A stretch of 64,000 nt of DNA from Microcystis panniformis FACHB-1757 (GCF_001264245.1 NZ_CP011339.1:3906001-3970000), one strand, 5' to 3'. Shown: positions 1-9,093, counted from the first letter of the stretch. Made by a program: numbers and translations. Notes: generated by a model from the letters alone, not told the origin.

Positions 1-206
1 TGGAGGGGATTACGCCGAGCCAAGTTCTCATTATTGGGATTATCTTGATAACCATCCACGAAATCCCAGACATAGACAGCACGGTTATTGCTCTGTTTGG
101 CAATATCGGCGATCGCTTTTTCGAGACGTTCTTCTTCTAGGGTGGTAATATAGATGAGAGGGTAACGGGCCCGCAGCAGTAATTGAAATTCTTCACCAAA
201 GCTCAT
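1..206 (-). CDS. ycf46: Ycf46-like AAA+ ATPase, N-terminal part
   Basis: Only the first 68 codons are in the window; the gene runs off the left edge. The start ATG (complement of 204-206) opens MSFGEEFQLLLRARYPLIYI, followed by a TLEEERLEKAI stretch and a YVWDF motif. This is the opening I associate with the Ycf46 family of AAA+ proteins, found in cyanobacteria and red-algal plastids. The Walker motifs would lie beyond the edge, so the assignment rests on the N-terminus alone. A HIP1-type GCGATCGC lies inside the gene. It is divergent from the sugar cluster that starts at 634. Confidence 0.7.
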   Translation of the reverse strand, partial: MSFGEEFQLLLRARYPLIYITTLEEERLEKAIADIAKQSNNRAVYVWDFVDGYQDNPNNENLARRNPL

Positions 207-633
207 AGCTATTCGTCTATAGTTTTTGCTATTTATATCGTCATCAGAAAATATAGCAGTTAGCCGTCTATTAGATATTTTAGTACAAATGCTCGGACTT
301 GTGTTCTAAATGTTCCACAAGTGCTTCGCCATCGTTCCGCTTATCTTCATGAGACCCCTGTTTAATCCTATTTTTTTACCCTTTAAGTATTTCTACTTAT
401 TTCTAAAGTTAGATGCTCTTGTGTTTTCTTAAATGTATGGTAGAGGCATCTTGCCTTAGTCGGGATTAACCTTCTGTTAACTAAATTAACATCGTGTTAA
501 TTAGATTAAGCTTTAGCTAATTAAATTAAATGGGCCTACCAAGAATGACAAAAGTTGGTCACTGGTTGGCTGCTTCTTTGCTGTCAATTAATTTCAGCCT
601 TTCTCACAGCCATTCCCTAGGGGGGTTAAATTC
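207..633. other. Divergent intergenic region
   Basis: About 430 bases without a gene between ycf46 (leftward) and the cupin gene (rightward). It is AT-rich and should carry both promoters, but I cannot fix a convincing -35/-10 pair. Its one clear structure is the tandem 20-bp repeat at 470-529. A GGGGGG run at 620-625 lies 9 bases before the cupin ATG and may serve as its ribosome-binding site. Confidence 0.5.
470..529. repeat. Three tandem 20-bp repeats, TTAA-rich
   Basis: Three head-to-tail 20-base units at 470-489, 490-509 and 510-529 share the pattern T-TTAA/CTAA-YTARATTAA at their 3' halves. The 5' halves differ more (CCTTCTG, CATCGTG, GCTTTAG). They sit about 100 bases before the cupin start. 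The even 20-bp phasing (about two helical turns) would suit an array of regulator sites, but that is inference; it could equally be slippage in AT-rich DNA. Confidence 0.6.
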
Positions 634-1167
634 ATGTTTAAACTAGCTTCAGACTTCTTGTCTTTAGATTTTCTCCGCCAACAAAATCAGAAAAATAAGC
701 CAGAAAGCCAACCCAACCCTTTGCCAATTTCTCAAATCATGAAAGAGGGAAAAGTTTTAGCGATAATTCTCCGACGAGAGTTTAACCAAGAGGGGATTCA
801 TTTCCTAACTCCCGATGATTTTTCCCAACAGTTGGCCTATATGAGACACCCGACGGGAAAAAGTATTATGCCCCACGTTCATAACAAAGTACAACGGGAA
901 GTATTTTTTACCCAGGAAGTCTTAATTATCAAAAGAGGAAAACTGCGGGTAGATTTCTATGATGACGACCAACAATATCTAGAAAGTCATATCTTGAGAG
1001 ATGGAGATGTGGTTTTATTGATCCAAGGTGGCCATGGTTTCCAAGTCTTAGAAGAAGTAGAAATGATTGAAGTAAAACAGGGTCCCTACGTTGGTAATCA
1101 GGATAAAACTCGCTTTGCGGGGATTGAGGAAACCGTGGTTAAAATGGCGGGAGCAGAGATAGCATGA
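634..1167 (+). CDS. Cupin-fold protein of a sugar cluster
   Basis: 177 residues. A single cupin barrel occupies about residues 60-155. The first cupin motif is seen in GKSIMPHVHN (two His), followed by EVLIIKRGKLRVDFYDDD and GDVVLLIQGGHGF. Such proteins accompany nucleotide-sugar genes in bacterial surface polysaccharide clusters and may be sugar isomerases or metal-binding accessory proteins; the substrate cannot be read here. Its last codons overlap the start of the next gene (ATGA at 1164-1167), so the two are translationally coupled. The start at 634 follows a G-rich run. Confidence 0.72.
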   Translation: MFKLASDFLSLDFLRQQNQKNKPESQPNPLPISQIMKEGKVLAIILRREFNQEGIHFLTPDDFSQQLAYMRHPTGKSIMPHVHNKVQREVFFTQEVLIIKRGKLRVDFYDDDQQYLESHILRDGDVVLLIQGGHGFQVLEEVEMIEVKQGPYVGNQDKTRFAGIEETVVKMAGAEIA

Positions 1168-2290
1168 GTAGCTTTATTCCCGTCAATGAGCCACTACTTG
1201 CGGGCAAGGAAAAACAGTATCTTAACGAATGTATTGATAGCGGTTGGATTTCTTCGGAAGGTCCCTTCGTTCAGAAGTTTGAAGAAAATTTTGCCCTCGC
1301 TGTTGGGCGAAAGTATGCCGTTTCCGTGTGCAATGGTTCTATGGCCTTAGAAGCGGCCATCGTCGCTTTAGGAATTGGTTCGGGGGATGAGGTGATTCTC
1401 CCCACTTTTACCATCATTTCCTGCGGAGCTGCCATTGTCAAAGCCGGGGCGATTCCCGTGGTGGTGGACTGCGAAGCGCAGACTTGGAACATGGATATCG
1501 CTCAGATAGAGGCAAAAATCACGCCCCGCACTAAAGCGATAATGGTGGTTCATATCTACGGATTACCGGTGGCAATGACTCCAGTTTTAGAATTAGCTCA
1601 AAAATACGGTTTAAAAATTATTGAAGATGCGGCGGAAATGCACGGTCAAACCTATCAAGGTAAACCCTGCGGCAGTTTCGGTGATATCAGCATCTTTAGT
1701 TTCTATTCCAACAAACATATTACCACTGGGGAAGGGGCATGATTGTCACCAACCAAGAGGATATTTTTGAGCGTTGTCATTCCCTGAGAAATTTATATTT
1801 TCAGCCCCAACGACGTTTTATTCACGAAGAACTGGGCTGGAATCTGAGGATGACTAATCTGCAAGCGGCAGTGGGTTTAGCACAATTAGAACAGCTAGAA
1901 ACTTTTGTCCAGCGCAAGAGAAAAATGGGCAGACGCTACAGGGAATTATTGCAAAATATCCCCTCTCTAGAATTGCCCCTACCTCAAACCGATTATGCCG
2001 AAAATATTTATTGGGTTTATGGTGTTGTTCTCAAAGATGAGGTTAACTTTGATGCTACGGAAGCGATGAAACGCCTCAAAGAACATCAGATTGGTACGCG
2101 TCCTTTTTTCTGGTGTATGCACGAACAACCGGTATTTCACAAAATGGGATTATTGCAAAATATTTCCTGTCCCGTGGCTGAAAGACTGGCGCGCAGGGGT
2201 TTTTATCTGCCTAGCGGTTTAGCTCTCACGGACGAGCAAATTGAGCGAGTGGCCCAAGCAGTTCAGCAAGTTTTTGCTGAGGCTGAGTAG
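1164..2290 (+). pseudogene. DegT/DnrJ/EryC1 aminotransferase, frameshifted
   Basis: PLP-dependent sugar aminotransferase of the perosamine-synthase type, split into 1164-1742 and 1739-2290. The first part has the family N-terminus (FIPVNEPLLAGKEKQYL), the SNGS-like substrate loop (VCNGSMALEAAI), the Asp of EDAAEMHG and the probable catalytic Lys in FYSNKHITTGEG. The second part, starting MIVTNQED, is the usual continuation. Adding one G to the run at 1734-1737 restores a continuous frame reading TTGEGGMIVTN, about 375 residues, which is normal for the family. ATG at 1739 overlaps the premature TGA, so a reinitiated C-terminal piece is possible but should lack activity. The fault may be a sequencing error, true decay or a phase-variable tract. 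Confidence 0.82.
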
Positions 2291-2334
2291 GGATGAAAAA
2301 TTGATGAAAATTTTTTGAATAAAAACCGACTTTT

Positions 2335-4959
2335 ATGATAATTGGCACGGAATTTTTATCTTGGGTAGTAATTGCCTCTGGTTGCTTTTATTCCCTATAT
2401 CTATGTATTTCAGTTCCCAAGGATGTTTTTTTTAATGGCGATGGGGCGCTGAAAGCTTTACTAGCTCGTCAGCTAAGTAATGGTCCGTGGCGATTTGACT
2501 TAGTTGAGCGCGCAGAAGCTTGGGTTACTCGTCTTTGGCAAGAGGGTTTATACAGTTATCGCCCCCCTTTTGTCTACTACTTAAATCAACGTTATTATAT
2601 CTCTTTTCCTTTTCCATTCTCTTTGCTAACTTCCCTTTTTTATAAACTTTGGGGTTATCGGGGGTTTTACTTGATTCCCCTCCTATCAATTTGGGTATTG
2701 TGGCTCAGTTTTTCAAGAGCAATTCCCGCTTTTTCCCTAGACAGTTGGGGGGGGCTTTTGGGATTAGTTATTTTGATTTTTGCTTCTCCCTTAACTCTAT
2801 ACAGTGCCATATATTGTGAACATACCCTCGCTGTTACTTTAGGATTTTTGGGAATTGTTATCGCTTTTTTTCTACCCGATACAGCTAATAGTGGCTGGCT
2901 GCCCAATTTATTAGGCGGATTTCTAGTGGGTTTATCGGTATGGTTCCGCTCCGAATGTCTGGCCCTAGTGGCAACTTTAACTTTATTAGTTTTCTTGGGG
3001 TTAACTCCAGAACAAACCTCAGTTTTTGCTTGGTATTCAACCGAGCAAAATCTTAATTTTTCTGAATTTCTGCTAACTAATCGAATAGCTTTTAGTTTTG
3101 TGCTAGGCATGATTGTTAGTGTGTTTTTACTGTGGTTGTGCAATAAGTTAATTTATAATCGTTTTCTAGGAGTTCACGCTCTGTTAGTCCTTGAGGAGTT
3201 TTCTTGGAAAAAACGTATTCAAGAAGCCCTGACCAGTTTTTATCAGTTAAATAGCTCTTTTTTTGTCCATTTTCCTATCTGTATAATTCCCTTAGCTTAC
3301 TTGCTAACTTGGAGCGGTCAACAATTGAATTTTGCCAAGGATATTCCCGTAACTTTAATTAGTGTAACGGCGATTATCATCTTAGCTGTTCTCGTCAATC
3401 TTCGCTGGCAAGGAATGGTTAAAACCAAGGCGTTAGTCAAGGACAATATAATTTACTTCCTGATACTTTTAGCTAGTTGTTATCTATTTGACATCGGCAA
3501 TATATCTCTAGATAAACAAATGCTTTTTGTCTATGCTCTCTATTTTATCTACACAGTAGGGGTGTCTTGTTTGGTCGATATTGCCCCGGGAGAAGTCATG
3601 GTGGGAGGTAAACAATGGGGACCGAGATATTTATTGCCTCTTATCCCCTTTGTTACCTTATTAACGCTGGAACAAGTAAAAATTATAGGAGCGAACCAAG
3701 AAGTTTTTGTAGTCAAGGGAAGTTGGGTTTTACTGTTAATCTTACTGGCAATAGGTGTCTATAAAAACATTTATCAAGGTGGAGAATTTTTCTATAAAAC
3801 CCATCAGGGGATAGCACCAGCCATCAAAAGCATAGAAGAGGATACTAATTCTATTGTTGCCTTCTCTCATCAATATGCGGCACAAGTTTTGGGTTTTGGT
3901 CTGGAGAAACAAAAAACTTTCTTCCGTGTGGAAAATAGTCAAGCCATGGTTAAACTATGCCAAGAATTACTCAGTCAAGGATTGTTTAGTTTTCCCTACG
4001 TTTGCTATCCCTATCGCCCTTGTCAACTCTTAGAATCCCCACCGGAAGAACTGGAATTTAGCCAAGATGGACAAAAGTTTCAAATTGGCATAAATCGCTC
4101 TGGAATCATTGGTAAGTATCCTTTCTATGAAATAGTTATATCTGCTTCTGAGACAGGTTTACTAGCCCAAAAATCCGAGGATAAGCCCACAATTACTCCA
4201 GCAGCTAATGATTTAGTCTGTACGATTTTACCCACTTATAACGAGCGAGATAACATTAGTCAATTAATTGAACGTTTACTAGCTAGTGTTCCTAGTCCTT
4301 ATTTAGTGCTAGTGGTGGATGATAATTCTCCCGATGAAACTTGGCAGATAGTAGAAGATTTCGCCAAACAATATCCCACTCCTCCCCAAGATTCGCAATT
4401 CCAATCGGGGGTAATTTTGTGTCGCAGAATCGACGAGAAAGGGTTAACTTCGGCTCTACAGAGAGGTATTGACGATGCGATTAATCTGTATGGGGCTAAA
4501 ATTATTACTTGGATGGATTGTGATTTGTCTATGCCTCCAGAAGATGTGCCGCAATTAATCACACCGATTCGAGCTAAAAAAGCTGATATGGCCGTAGGTT
4601 CTCGTTGGATTCCGGGGGGTGATGATGTTGCCCACGGACTGATGGCCCGGATGTTAAGCTGGATTATTAATCGCATGGCCATCGTGATGCTAGGCAATCA
4701 AGTTCACGACTATACCAGTGGTTTTATTGCCGTTCGTTCTCAGGTTTTAGAAAAAATTACCTTAAATGGAGATTATGGAGAATATTGCATTGATTTATTA
4801 ACCCGTGCCAATCGTTTAGGTTATAAGTTAGTGGAAGTTCCTTATCTTTGCGTTCCCCGCATTTATGGTGAGAGTAAAACCGGAATTAATCTCTGGGATT
4901 ATTTGTCAAAAGGACGGAAATATGTGGCGACTATTTGGCAATTATGGCAAGAAAGATAA
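2335..4959 (+). CDS. Fused multi-pass membrane protein and GT2 glycosyltransferase
   Basis: 874 residues. Residues 1 to about 470 are strongly hydrophobic with roughly ten or more membrane segments and resemble GT-C/GT39-type polyprenyl-sugar transferases. A soluble stretch follows. From about residue 625 there is a complete GT-A domain of family GT2, DPM1-like: TILPTYNERDNI, VVDDNSPDET, then the metal-binding DxD-type WMDCDLSMP and GSRWIPGGD. The GT2 half should transfer a sugar from a nucleotide to polyprenyl phosphate on the cytoplasmic face; the membrane half could use that lipid-linked sugar. The two activities are usually separate proteins. It starts 44 bases after the aminotransferase, in a likely operon. 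Acceptor unknown. Confidence 0.75.
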   Translation: MIIGTEFLSWVVIASGCFYSLYLCISVPKDVFFNGDGALKALLARQLSNGPWRFDLVERAEAWVTRLWQEGLYSYRPPFVYYLNQRYYISFPFPFSLLTSLFYKLWGYRGFYLIPLLSIWVLWLSFSRAIPAFSLDSWGGLLGLVILIFASPLTLYSAIYCEHTLAVTLGFLGIVIAFFLPDTANSGWLPNLLGGFLVGLSVWFRSECLALVATLTLLVFLGLTPEQTSVFAWYSTEQNLNFSEFLLTNRIAFSFVLGMIVSVFLLWLCNKLIYNRFLGVHALLVLEEFSWKKRIQEALTSFYQLNSSFFVHFPICIIPLAYLLTWSGQQLNFAKDIPVTLISVTAIIILAVLVNLRWQGMVKTKALVKDNIIYFLILLASCYLFDIGNISLDKQMLFVYALYFIYTVGVSCLVDIAPGEVMVGGKQWGPRYLLPLIPFVTLLTLEQVKIIGANQEVFVVKGSWVLLLILLAIGVYKNIYQGGEFFYKTHQGIAPAIKSIEEDTNSIVAFSHQYAAQVLGFGLEKQKTFFRVENSQAMVKLCQELLSQGLFSFPYVCYPYRPCQLLESPPEELEFSQDGQKFQIGINRSGIIGKYPFYEIVISASETGLLAQKSEDKPTITPAANDLVCTILPTYNERDNISQLIERLLASVPSPYLVLVVDDNSPDETWQIVEDFAKQYPTPPQDSQFQSGVILCRRIDEKGLTSALQRGIDDAINLYGAKIITWMDCDLSMPPEDVPQLITPIRAKKADMAVGSRWIPGGDDVAHGLMARMLSWIINRMAIVMLGNQVHDYTSGFIAVRSQVLEKITLNGDYGEYCIDLLTRANRLGYKLVEVPYLCVPRIYGESKTGINLWDYLSKGRKYVATIWQLWQER

Positions 4960-5037
4960 GATAATTATATCTTTTTTGAACTAGAATTAGTGATTCTGTA
5001 GTTATCCTCTGGTTCTTCAACTCTAGGAGCTAAACTT

Positions 5038-5993
5038 ATGAAGAAAATGTTGACTTTTTGGCCTTGGTTAGCTACCGTTGGTGTGGCTTGGTCTTTGGGT
5101 TTTTTTTATAACGTACACTACGGTGGTGAATTAAAGTGGCTCCTACAAATGTACGAACAAAAAGTATCTTTTGCCACGCAGATAGATGCACCGAGACGAA
5201 TAATTTTTGCGGGGGGGTCGGGGTAAATTATAGTATTAACTCTCAATTCCTAGAACAGGAGCTAAAAATCCCAGTTTTTAACTTTGGTTTACAGGGAGAT
5301 TTGGGATTAAATGTCATTTGCCCAATTATTTTAGAGCAGGTACGTCCGGGGGATATAGTGGTTCTTATTCCTGAATATTTAATGTTACTGGATGATGATG
5401 GTATTGGTTATGGTGATGGTTTATTTGGTTCGGTTCCCTTTAGTGTTGCTATTGGAAAACCGGGTTTAGGAAATATACCCTTAGAACAATTAGTTTCCGA
5501 GACTTGGTTAATGGGAGTTCCTAGTTTACGCACTATAGTAAAAACTGCTGTTGATGTTATACAAACAGGAAAAGCTAGGGGTTATTTATCAGATCCAATC
5601 ACAGAAAAAGGAGATCCTACCGTAGTCAAACATCGTACAGGTAAATGGTGGGCTAGAACATTTGATCGACCTGTTTCGCAACACTCCCTCAAACGCATCG
5701 CTCAATTTCAAGAGGAGTTAAAAGCTAAAGGTGCTGATTTAGTAGTTTCTCTCTCTTGGGTTTATGCTAAGACCGATGAAACCACTGTCAAAAATGTTAA
5801 AAAAACTATTGAAGAATTGTCTAATATAGTACCTTTAATCTACAATCCAAAAACTCTTAATCTGCAAACAGATTCTAGTTTATTTGGCGATACCCATGAG
5901 CATTTATTACCAGAAGCAAGAATAATACGCTCTAAGGAACTGGTGCAACAACTACGTCCTATAATTCAGGAAAAAACTCCTCAAAATCATTGA
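5038..5993 (+). pseudogene. SGNH/GDSL-like surface-sugar protein, frameshifted
   Basis: Two overlapping frames. 5038-5226 encodes a membrane-anchored N-terminus (hydrophobic LTFWPWLATVGVAWSLGFFY) ending RRIIFAGGSG then stop. From about 5223 a second frame continues VNYSINSQFLEQEL... to 5993. One extra G in the tract 5211-5223 joins them as FAGGSGVNYS, which fits the first block of SGNH-type hydrolases (GGS/GDS). The joined protein would be about 319 residues: signal anchor plus extracytoplasmic domain. DTHEHLLPEA near the end could be the DxxH block. It lies 78 bases after the glycosyltransferase and probably belongs to the same cluster. Same type of lesion as the aminotransferase. Confidence 0.65.
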
Positions 5994-6081
5994 AATTATT
6001 TCTATTCTCAATCGATAATTTAAAAGTTGATCGACTTTTTGTACTAGCAGTAATTTGGGATGGAGATAGCAGGGAATTGAT

Positions 6082-6401
6082 TTAACCGGCAAAATTACCG
6101 TAAATTTCCCTGAATTTATTCAATTTTAATTTTTGGAATTGTTCTTCCTTCAATAAAGGTTCTTTTCCTCTCGGATGTTCCTGACTCTTTTTCTTGATAT
6201 TTTTAACTCCTTCTTCTCCTAATTGATTAGATATTGATAATCTAATCCGACAGCTACTGTCGCCTTTTTGATTGTCCATCCTCAAAATATTTTACCTAAC
6301 CAGTGCCATCTTCTTGTTGCCACTGAGTCTTGACTGGTTCTGTATTTATCTTTCGGTTCCTCTGAACTTAGATGTTCGGATAAGTACGCTTTCTTGGGCA
6401 T
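6082..6401 (-). pseudogene. IS630-type transposase, N-terminal remnant
   Basis: On the minus strand a well-placed ATG (complement of 6399-6401, preceded by AGGAGA) begins MPKKAYLSEHLSSEE, then RWHWLGKIF and a stop. After a shift the reading goes on with EEGVKNIKKKSQEHPRGKEP, the helix-turn-helix N-terminus I know from a group of cyanobacterial IS630-family transposases. Only about 100 residues remain; there is no DDE domain. It is a decayed fragment, not a gene. No terminal repeats were found around it. Confidence 0.6.
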
Positions 6402-6595
6402 TTTATCTCCTCGTCCTTACTCGTCTTACTATAGGATTTGCTATTACCCCTCGCTCAAATTTGTGCTACTATGGAAGGCAATATCGAGGATTTAATTTCT
6501 TTGTCTTCTAGCGCTGGTCATTGGAAAATCCTTGATAATTACTACAAAAAGTTATGAAGATAAGCTGAAGGATTCCTCGTTTATAATTATTAGGT

Positions 6596-7612
6596 ATGAA
6601 TAATGTTATTGACCATGATCGTTTATTTAAGGAATTAATTGCGACTTTTTTTGTTGAATTTATTCAGTTGTTTTTTCCTGAGATTATCAATTATTTAGAG
6701 CCTAATCAGATTACATTTTTAGACAAAGAAGTCTTTACCGATGTCACGGAAGGAGAAAAGTATGAAAGTGATTTAGTCGCCCAAGTTCAATTTCGAGGAC
6801 AATCATCATTTTTCTTAATTCATCTAGAAGCACAGTCTAGCTCTCAACCGGAATTTAATCGGCGAATGTTTACTTATTTCGCTCGTCTGCATCAAAAATT
6901 TGCCTTACCAGTTTATCCCATTGTCATATTCTCCTATGATCGTCCACAAAAAGAAGCAATTCGTCAATATAAAATTGAGTTTCCTGACTTAAAAGTGTTA
7001 GAATTTAACTATCAAGTTGTCCAGTTAAATCGCTTGAATTGGCGAGATTTTCTCAATCAAGCTAATCCCGTCGCCGCCGCTTTGATGGCCAAGATGAAAA
7101 TTGCCCCTCGCGATAGAGCAAAAGTTAAGGCACAATGTCTAAGATTATTGGTAACATTAAGATTAGATGCCGCTAGAATGCAATTGATTTCAGGCTTTGT
7201 CGATACCTATCTCAATCTCAACTCGTCCGAGGAGATAGAATTTCAACAGGAGATTAGCACATTTATTCAACCCGAACAGGAGGGAGTTATGCAGATTACC
7301 ACCAGTTGGATGCGCCGCGGTTTAGAACAGGGTTTAGAACAGGGTTTAGAACAGGGTTTAGAACGGGGTTTAGAACAGGGTTTAGAACAGGGTTTAGAAC
7401 AGGGTTTAGAACAGGGTTTAGAACAGGGTTTAGCAAGAGAAAGAAATCTAATTATTCGTCTGATTAAACGTAAGTTAGGAGCTATTGATGTGGCTCTAGA
7501 GAGTCGGATTATGACCTTGACTATTGACGATCTAGAACGAGTGGGGGAAGCTTTATTGGATTTTTCGACAGTGGAGGATTTAACTAATTGGTTAAATGCT
7601 TTAGATGCTTAG
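6596..7612 (+). CDS. Rpn family PD-(D/E)XK nuclease with DUF4351 tail
   Basis: 338 residues. The N-terminal part (about 1-130) is the Rpn/YhgA-like PD-(D/E)XK fold: HDRLFKELI, then ESDLVAQVQ and FFLIHLEAQS, giving the acidic residues of the D...ExQ active site. The C-terminal 60 residues (LIIRLIKRKLGAIDVAL...) match DUF4351. Between them are nine GLEQ/GLER tetrapeptides encoded by a 12-bp tandem repeat. Rpn proteins act as DNA nucleases that promote recombination in enterobacteria; cyanobacteria carry many copies. A shortened copy of the C-terminal half follows directly. Confidence 0.85.
   Translation: MNNVIDHDRLFKELIATFFVEFIQLFFPEIINYLEPNQITFLDKEVFTDVTEGEKYESDLVAQVQFRGQSSFFLIHLEAQSSSQPEFNRRMFTYFARLHQKFALPVYPIVIFSYDRPQKEAIRQYKIEFPDLKVLEFNYQVVQLNRLNWRDFLNQANPVAAALMAKMKIAPRDRAKVKAQCLRLLVTLRLDAARMQLISGFVDTYLNLNSSEEIEFQQEISTFIQPEQEGVMQITTSWMRRGLEQGLEQGLEQGLERGLEQGLEQGLEQGLEQGLEQGLARERNLIIRLIKRKLGAIDVALESRIMTLTIDDLERVGEALLDFSTVEDLTNWLNALDA
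7318..7434 (+). repeat. 12-bp minisatellite encoding GLEQ, 9 units
   Basis: Nine in-frame units of GGTTTAGAACAG (one has CGG, giving Arg). They should form a charged helical linker between nuclease and DUF4351 domains. The downstream chimera has six units of the same repeat, so the number changes by slippage without loss of frame. Confidence 0.9.
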
Positions 7613-7650
7613 TATTTTTCTCTTAAACTTTACAGAAGGCTATTGATGTT

Positions 7651-8115
7651 ATGGGTATAACTTTTGAAAATGCTATCCAACAAACTCAAGATTTACTAAG
7701 TCAAATTGAGTTTTTAGATATCAAGACAATCACTGAGAAACTTACTGATGTCGCTCAGGATAGAGCAAAAGTTATAGAATTTCAACAGGAGATTAGCACA
7801 TTTATTCAACCCGAACAGGAGGGAGTTATGCAGATTACCACCAGTTGGATGCGCCGCGGTTTAGAACAGGGTTTAGAACAGGGTTTAGAACAGGGTTTAG
7901 AACAGGGTTTAGAACAGGGTTTAGAACAGGGTTTAGCAAGAGAAAGAAATCTAATTATTCGTCTGATTAAACGTAAGTTAGGAGCTATTGATGTGGCTCT
8001 AGAGAGTCGGATTATGACCTTGAATATTGATGATCTAGAACGAGTGGGAGAAGCTTTATTTGATTTTTCAACAGGGGAGGATTTAACTAATTGGTTAAAT
8101 GCTTTAGATGCTTAG
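7651..8115 (+). CDS. Chimeric ORF: start of the 8149 gene joined to Rpn tail
   Basis: 154 residues made of two pieces. Residues 1-35 (MGITFENAIQQTQDLLSQIE...) copy the first residues of the gene at 8149. After DRAKV the sequence is the C-terminal part of the Rpn gene from EFQQEIST onward, with six GLEQ units and DUF4351. The DRAKV coding sequence also occurs in the Rpn gene (about 7122), so it probably marks the joint. The spacer TAGTATTTTTCTCTTAAACT occurs after both copies. This is a tandem duplication product; whether it is expressed is unknown, but the frame is open. Confidence 0.7.
   Translation: MGITFENAIQQTQDLLSQIEFLDIKTITEKLTDVAQDRAKVIEFQQEISTFIQPEQEGVMQITTSWMRRGLEQGLEQGLEQGLEQGLEQGLEQGLARERNLIIRLIKRKLGAIDVALESRIMTLNIDDLERVGEALFDFSTGEDLTNWLNALDA
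7858..7938 (+). repeat. 12-bp minisatellite encoding GLEQ, 6 units
   Basis: Second copy of the repeat at 7318-7434, shortened to six units. Unit number is the main difference between the two copies of this segment. Confidence 0.88.
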
Positions 8116-8148
8116 TATTTTTCTCTTAAACTTTACAGAAGGCTAGGT

Positions 8149-8655
8149 ATGGATATGAGTATAACTTTTGAAAATGCCATCCAACAAACTCAAGATTTAC
8201 TAAGTCAAATTGAGTTTTTAGATACCGATACAATAACTCAGAAAATTACTGAGTTATTCTCCACAGAAAATGGAGCTAGAGGATTTTTTGTTACTTATTT
8301 AACCAGCGATTTACCCTATACGGAACATCCTAGTTTAGAAGTAATCACTGCTTTAAAAACTTCCCCGATATTAGTGAATGAATTATTAGTCAAAAATCTG
8401 GCTATGTCCACGGCAATGGTCATCTATCATCGCAGTCAAGGAGACGAAGAAAACGCCCAAGGTTCTGAGAAAGTCCAAGAAAAAACTGGTCAACTAATTA
8501 AGCAGTTATTATCGCAGTCCTTGGGGGAAAAATTACAACAATTAGCCACCAGTTTAAACACAGGACAAGGAGAATATCAAGCCTTTCTGGAACGCTGGGG
8601 ATATGACGATTGCCAACGTCAAGCGATCGCAAAAATCATTCAACCTTTTCTTTAG
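8149..8655 (+). CDS. Conserved hypothetical protein beside the Rpn gene
   Basis: 168 residues, no domain that I recognise. It is mostly helical and soluble, rich in Gln and Glu, with a repeated QIEFLDTDTITQKITELF pattern near the start. The chimera at 7651 begins at the equivalent of the second in-frame ATG (8155), so 8155 is also a possible start. Position next to the Rpn gene in both tandem copies suggests they form a two-gene unit, but no function can be inferred. Confidence 0.65.
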   Translation: MDMSITFENAIQQTQDLLSQIEFLDTDTITQKITELFSTENGARGFFVTYLTSDLPYTEHPSLEVITALKTSPILVNELLVKNLAMSTAMVIYHRSQGDEENAQGSEKVQEKTGQLIKQLLSQSLGEKLQQLATSLNTGQGEYQAFLERWGYDDCQRQAIAKIIQPFL

Positions 8656-9021
8656 TAACTAGCTGATTTTTTCCCAAAGATTTCGCCCAAAATAGGGAGC
8701 GATCGGTTAGAGGAATTAACTCTTTTACCTCTTGTTGGCTGCTAAAATGGCTTATTGAAGTAAATCGGCTCTCTTACTCTTGGTGTGATAAGTTTAACTT
8801 ATATAAGACCGATCAATCTTTGTGTCCTTTGTGTCTTTGTGGTTCGTTCCATTCGCTCGCCAGTGGGAATGTATCTGAGAATAGATTTTACCCACCAAAC
8901 CCAAGAGAGCCGCAAATCCCCAGCAAAGGCATTAGGGGGTTTTGCCATAGCCGCCACAAAACCAACGCATTTAACCACTGTACCAGTATTTCTTAGTCAA
9001 CTTCCGGGAGGTAAAACCCCA
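8656..9021. other. Intergenic region, no gene seen
   Basis: 366 bases between the hypothetical gene and tRNA-Thr. An open frame (8785-9030) exists but has no start signal, atypical composition and runs into the tRNA, so I do not call it. No terminator or repeat is evident. Confidence 0.4.
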
Positions 9022-9093
9022 AGCCGATGATGGGATTTGAACCCACGACCAATTGATTACGAATCAACTACTCTACCACTGAGCTACATCGGC
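9022..9093 (-). tRNA. trnT: tRNA-Thr (anticodon CGU)
   Basis: 72-base cloverleaf on the minus strand. The acceptor stem GCCGATG pairs with CATCGGC; the D arm is GCTC-AGTGGTA-GAGT; the anticodon loop TTCGTAA shows CGT at the anticodon position; the T loop is TTCAAAT. The final CCA is not encoded. It reads ACG codons. Confidence 0.95.

Noticed and set aside
6272..6511. 79-residue plus-strand frame
   Set aside because: It is the antisense of the IS630-type transposase remnant.
7318..7434. CRISPR-like array
   Set aside because: The 12-bp and 15-bp units (also 58-62 kb) have no spacers and encode protein repeats; no cas genes in the window.
8785..9030. 81-residue open frame before tRNA-Thr
   Set aside because: No ribosome-binding site, runs into the tRNA, no family resemblance.
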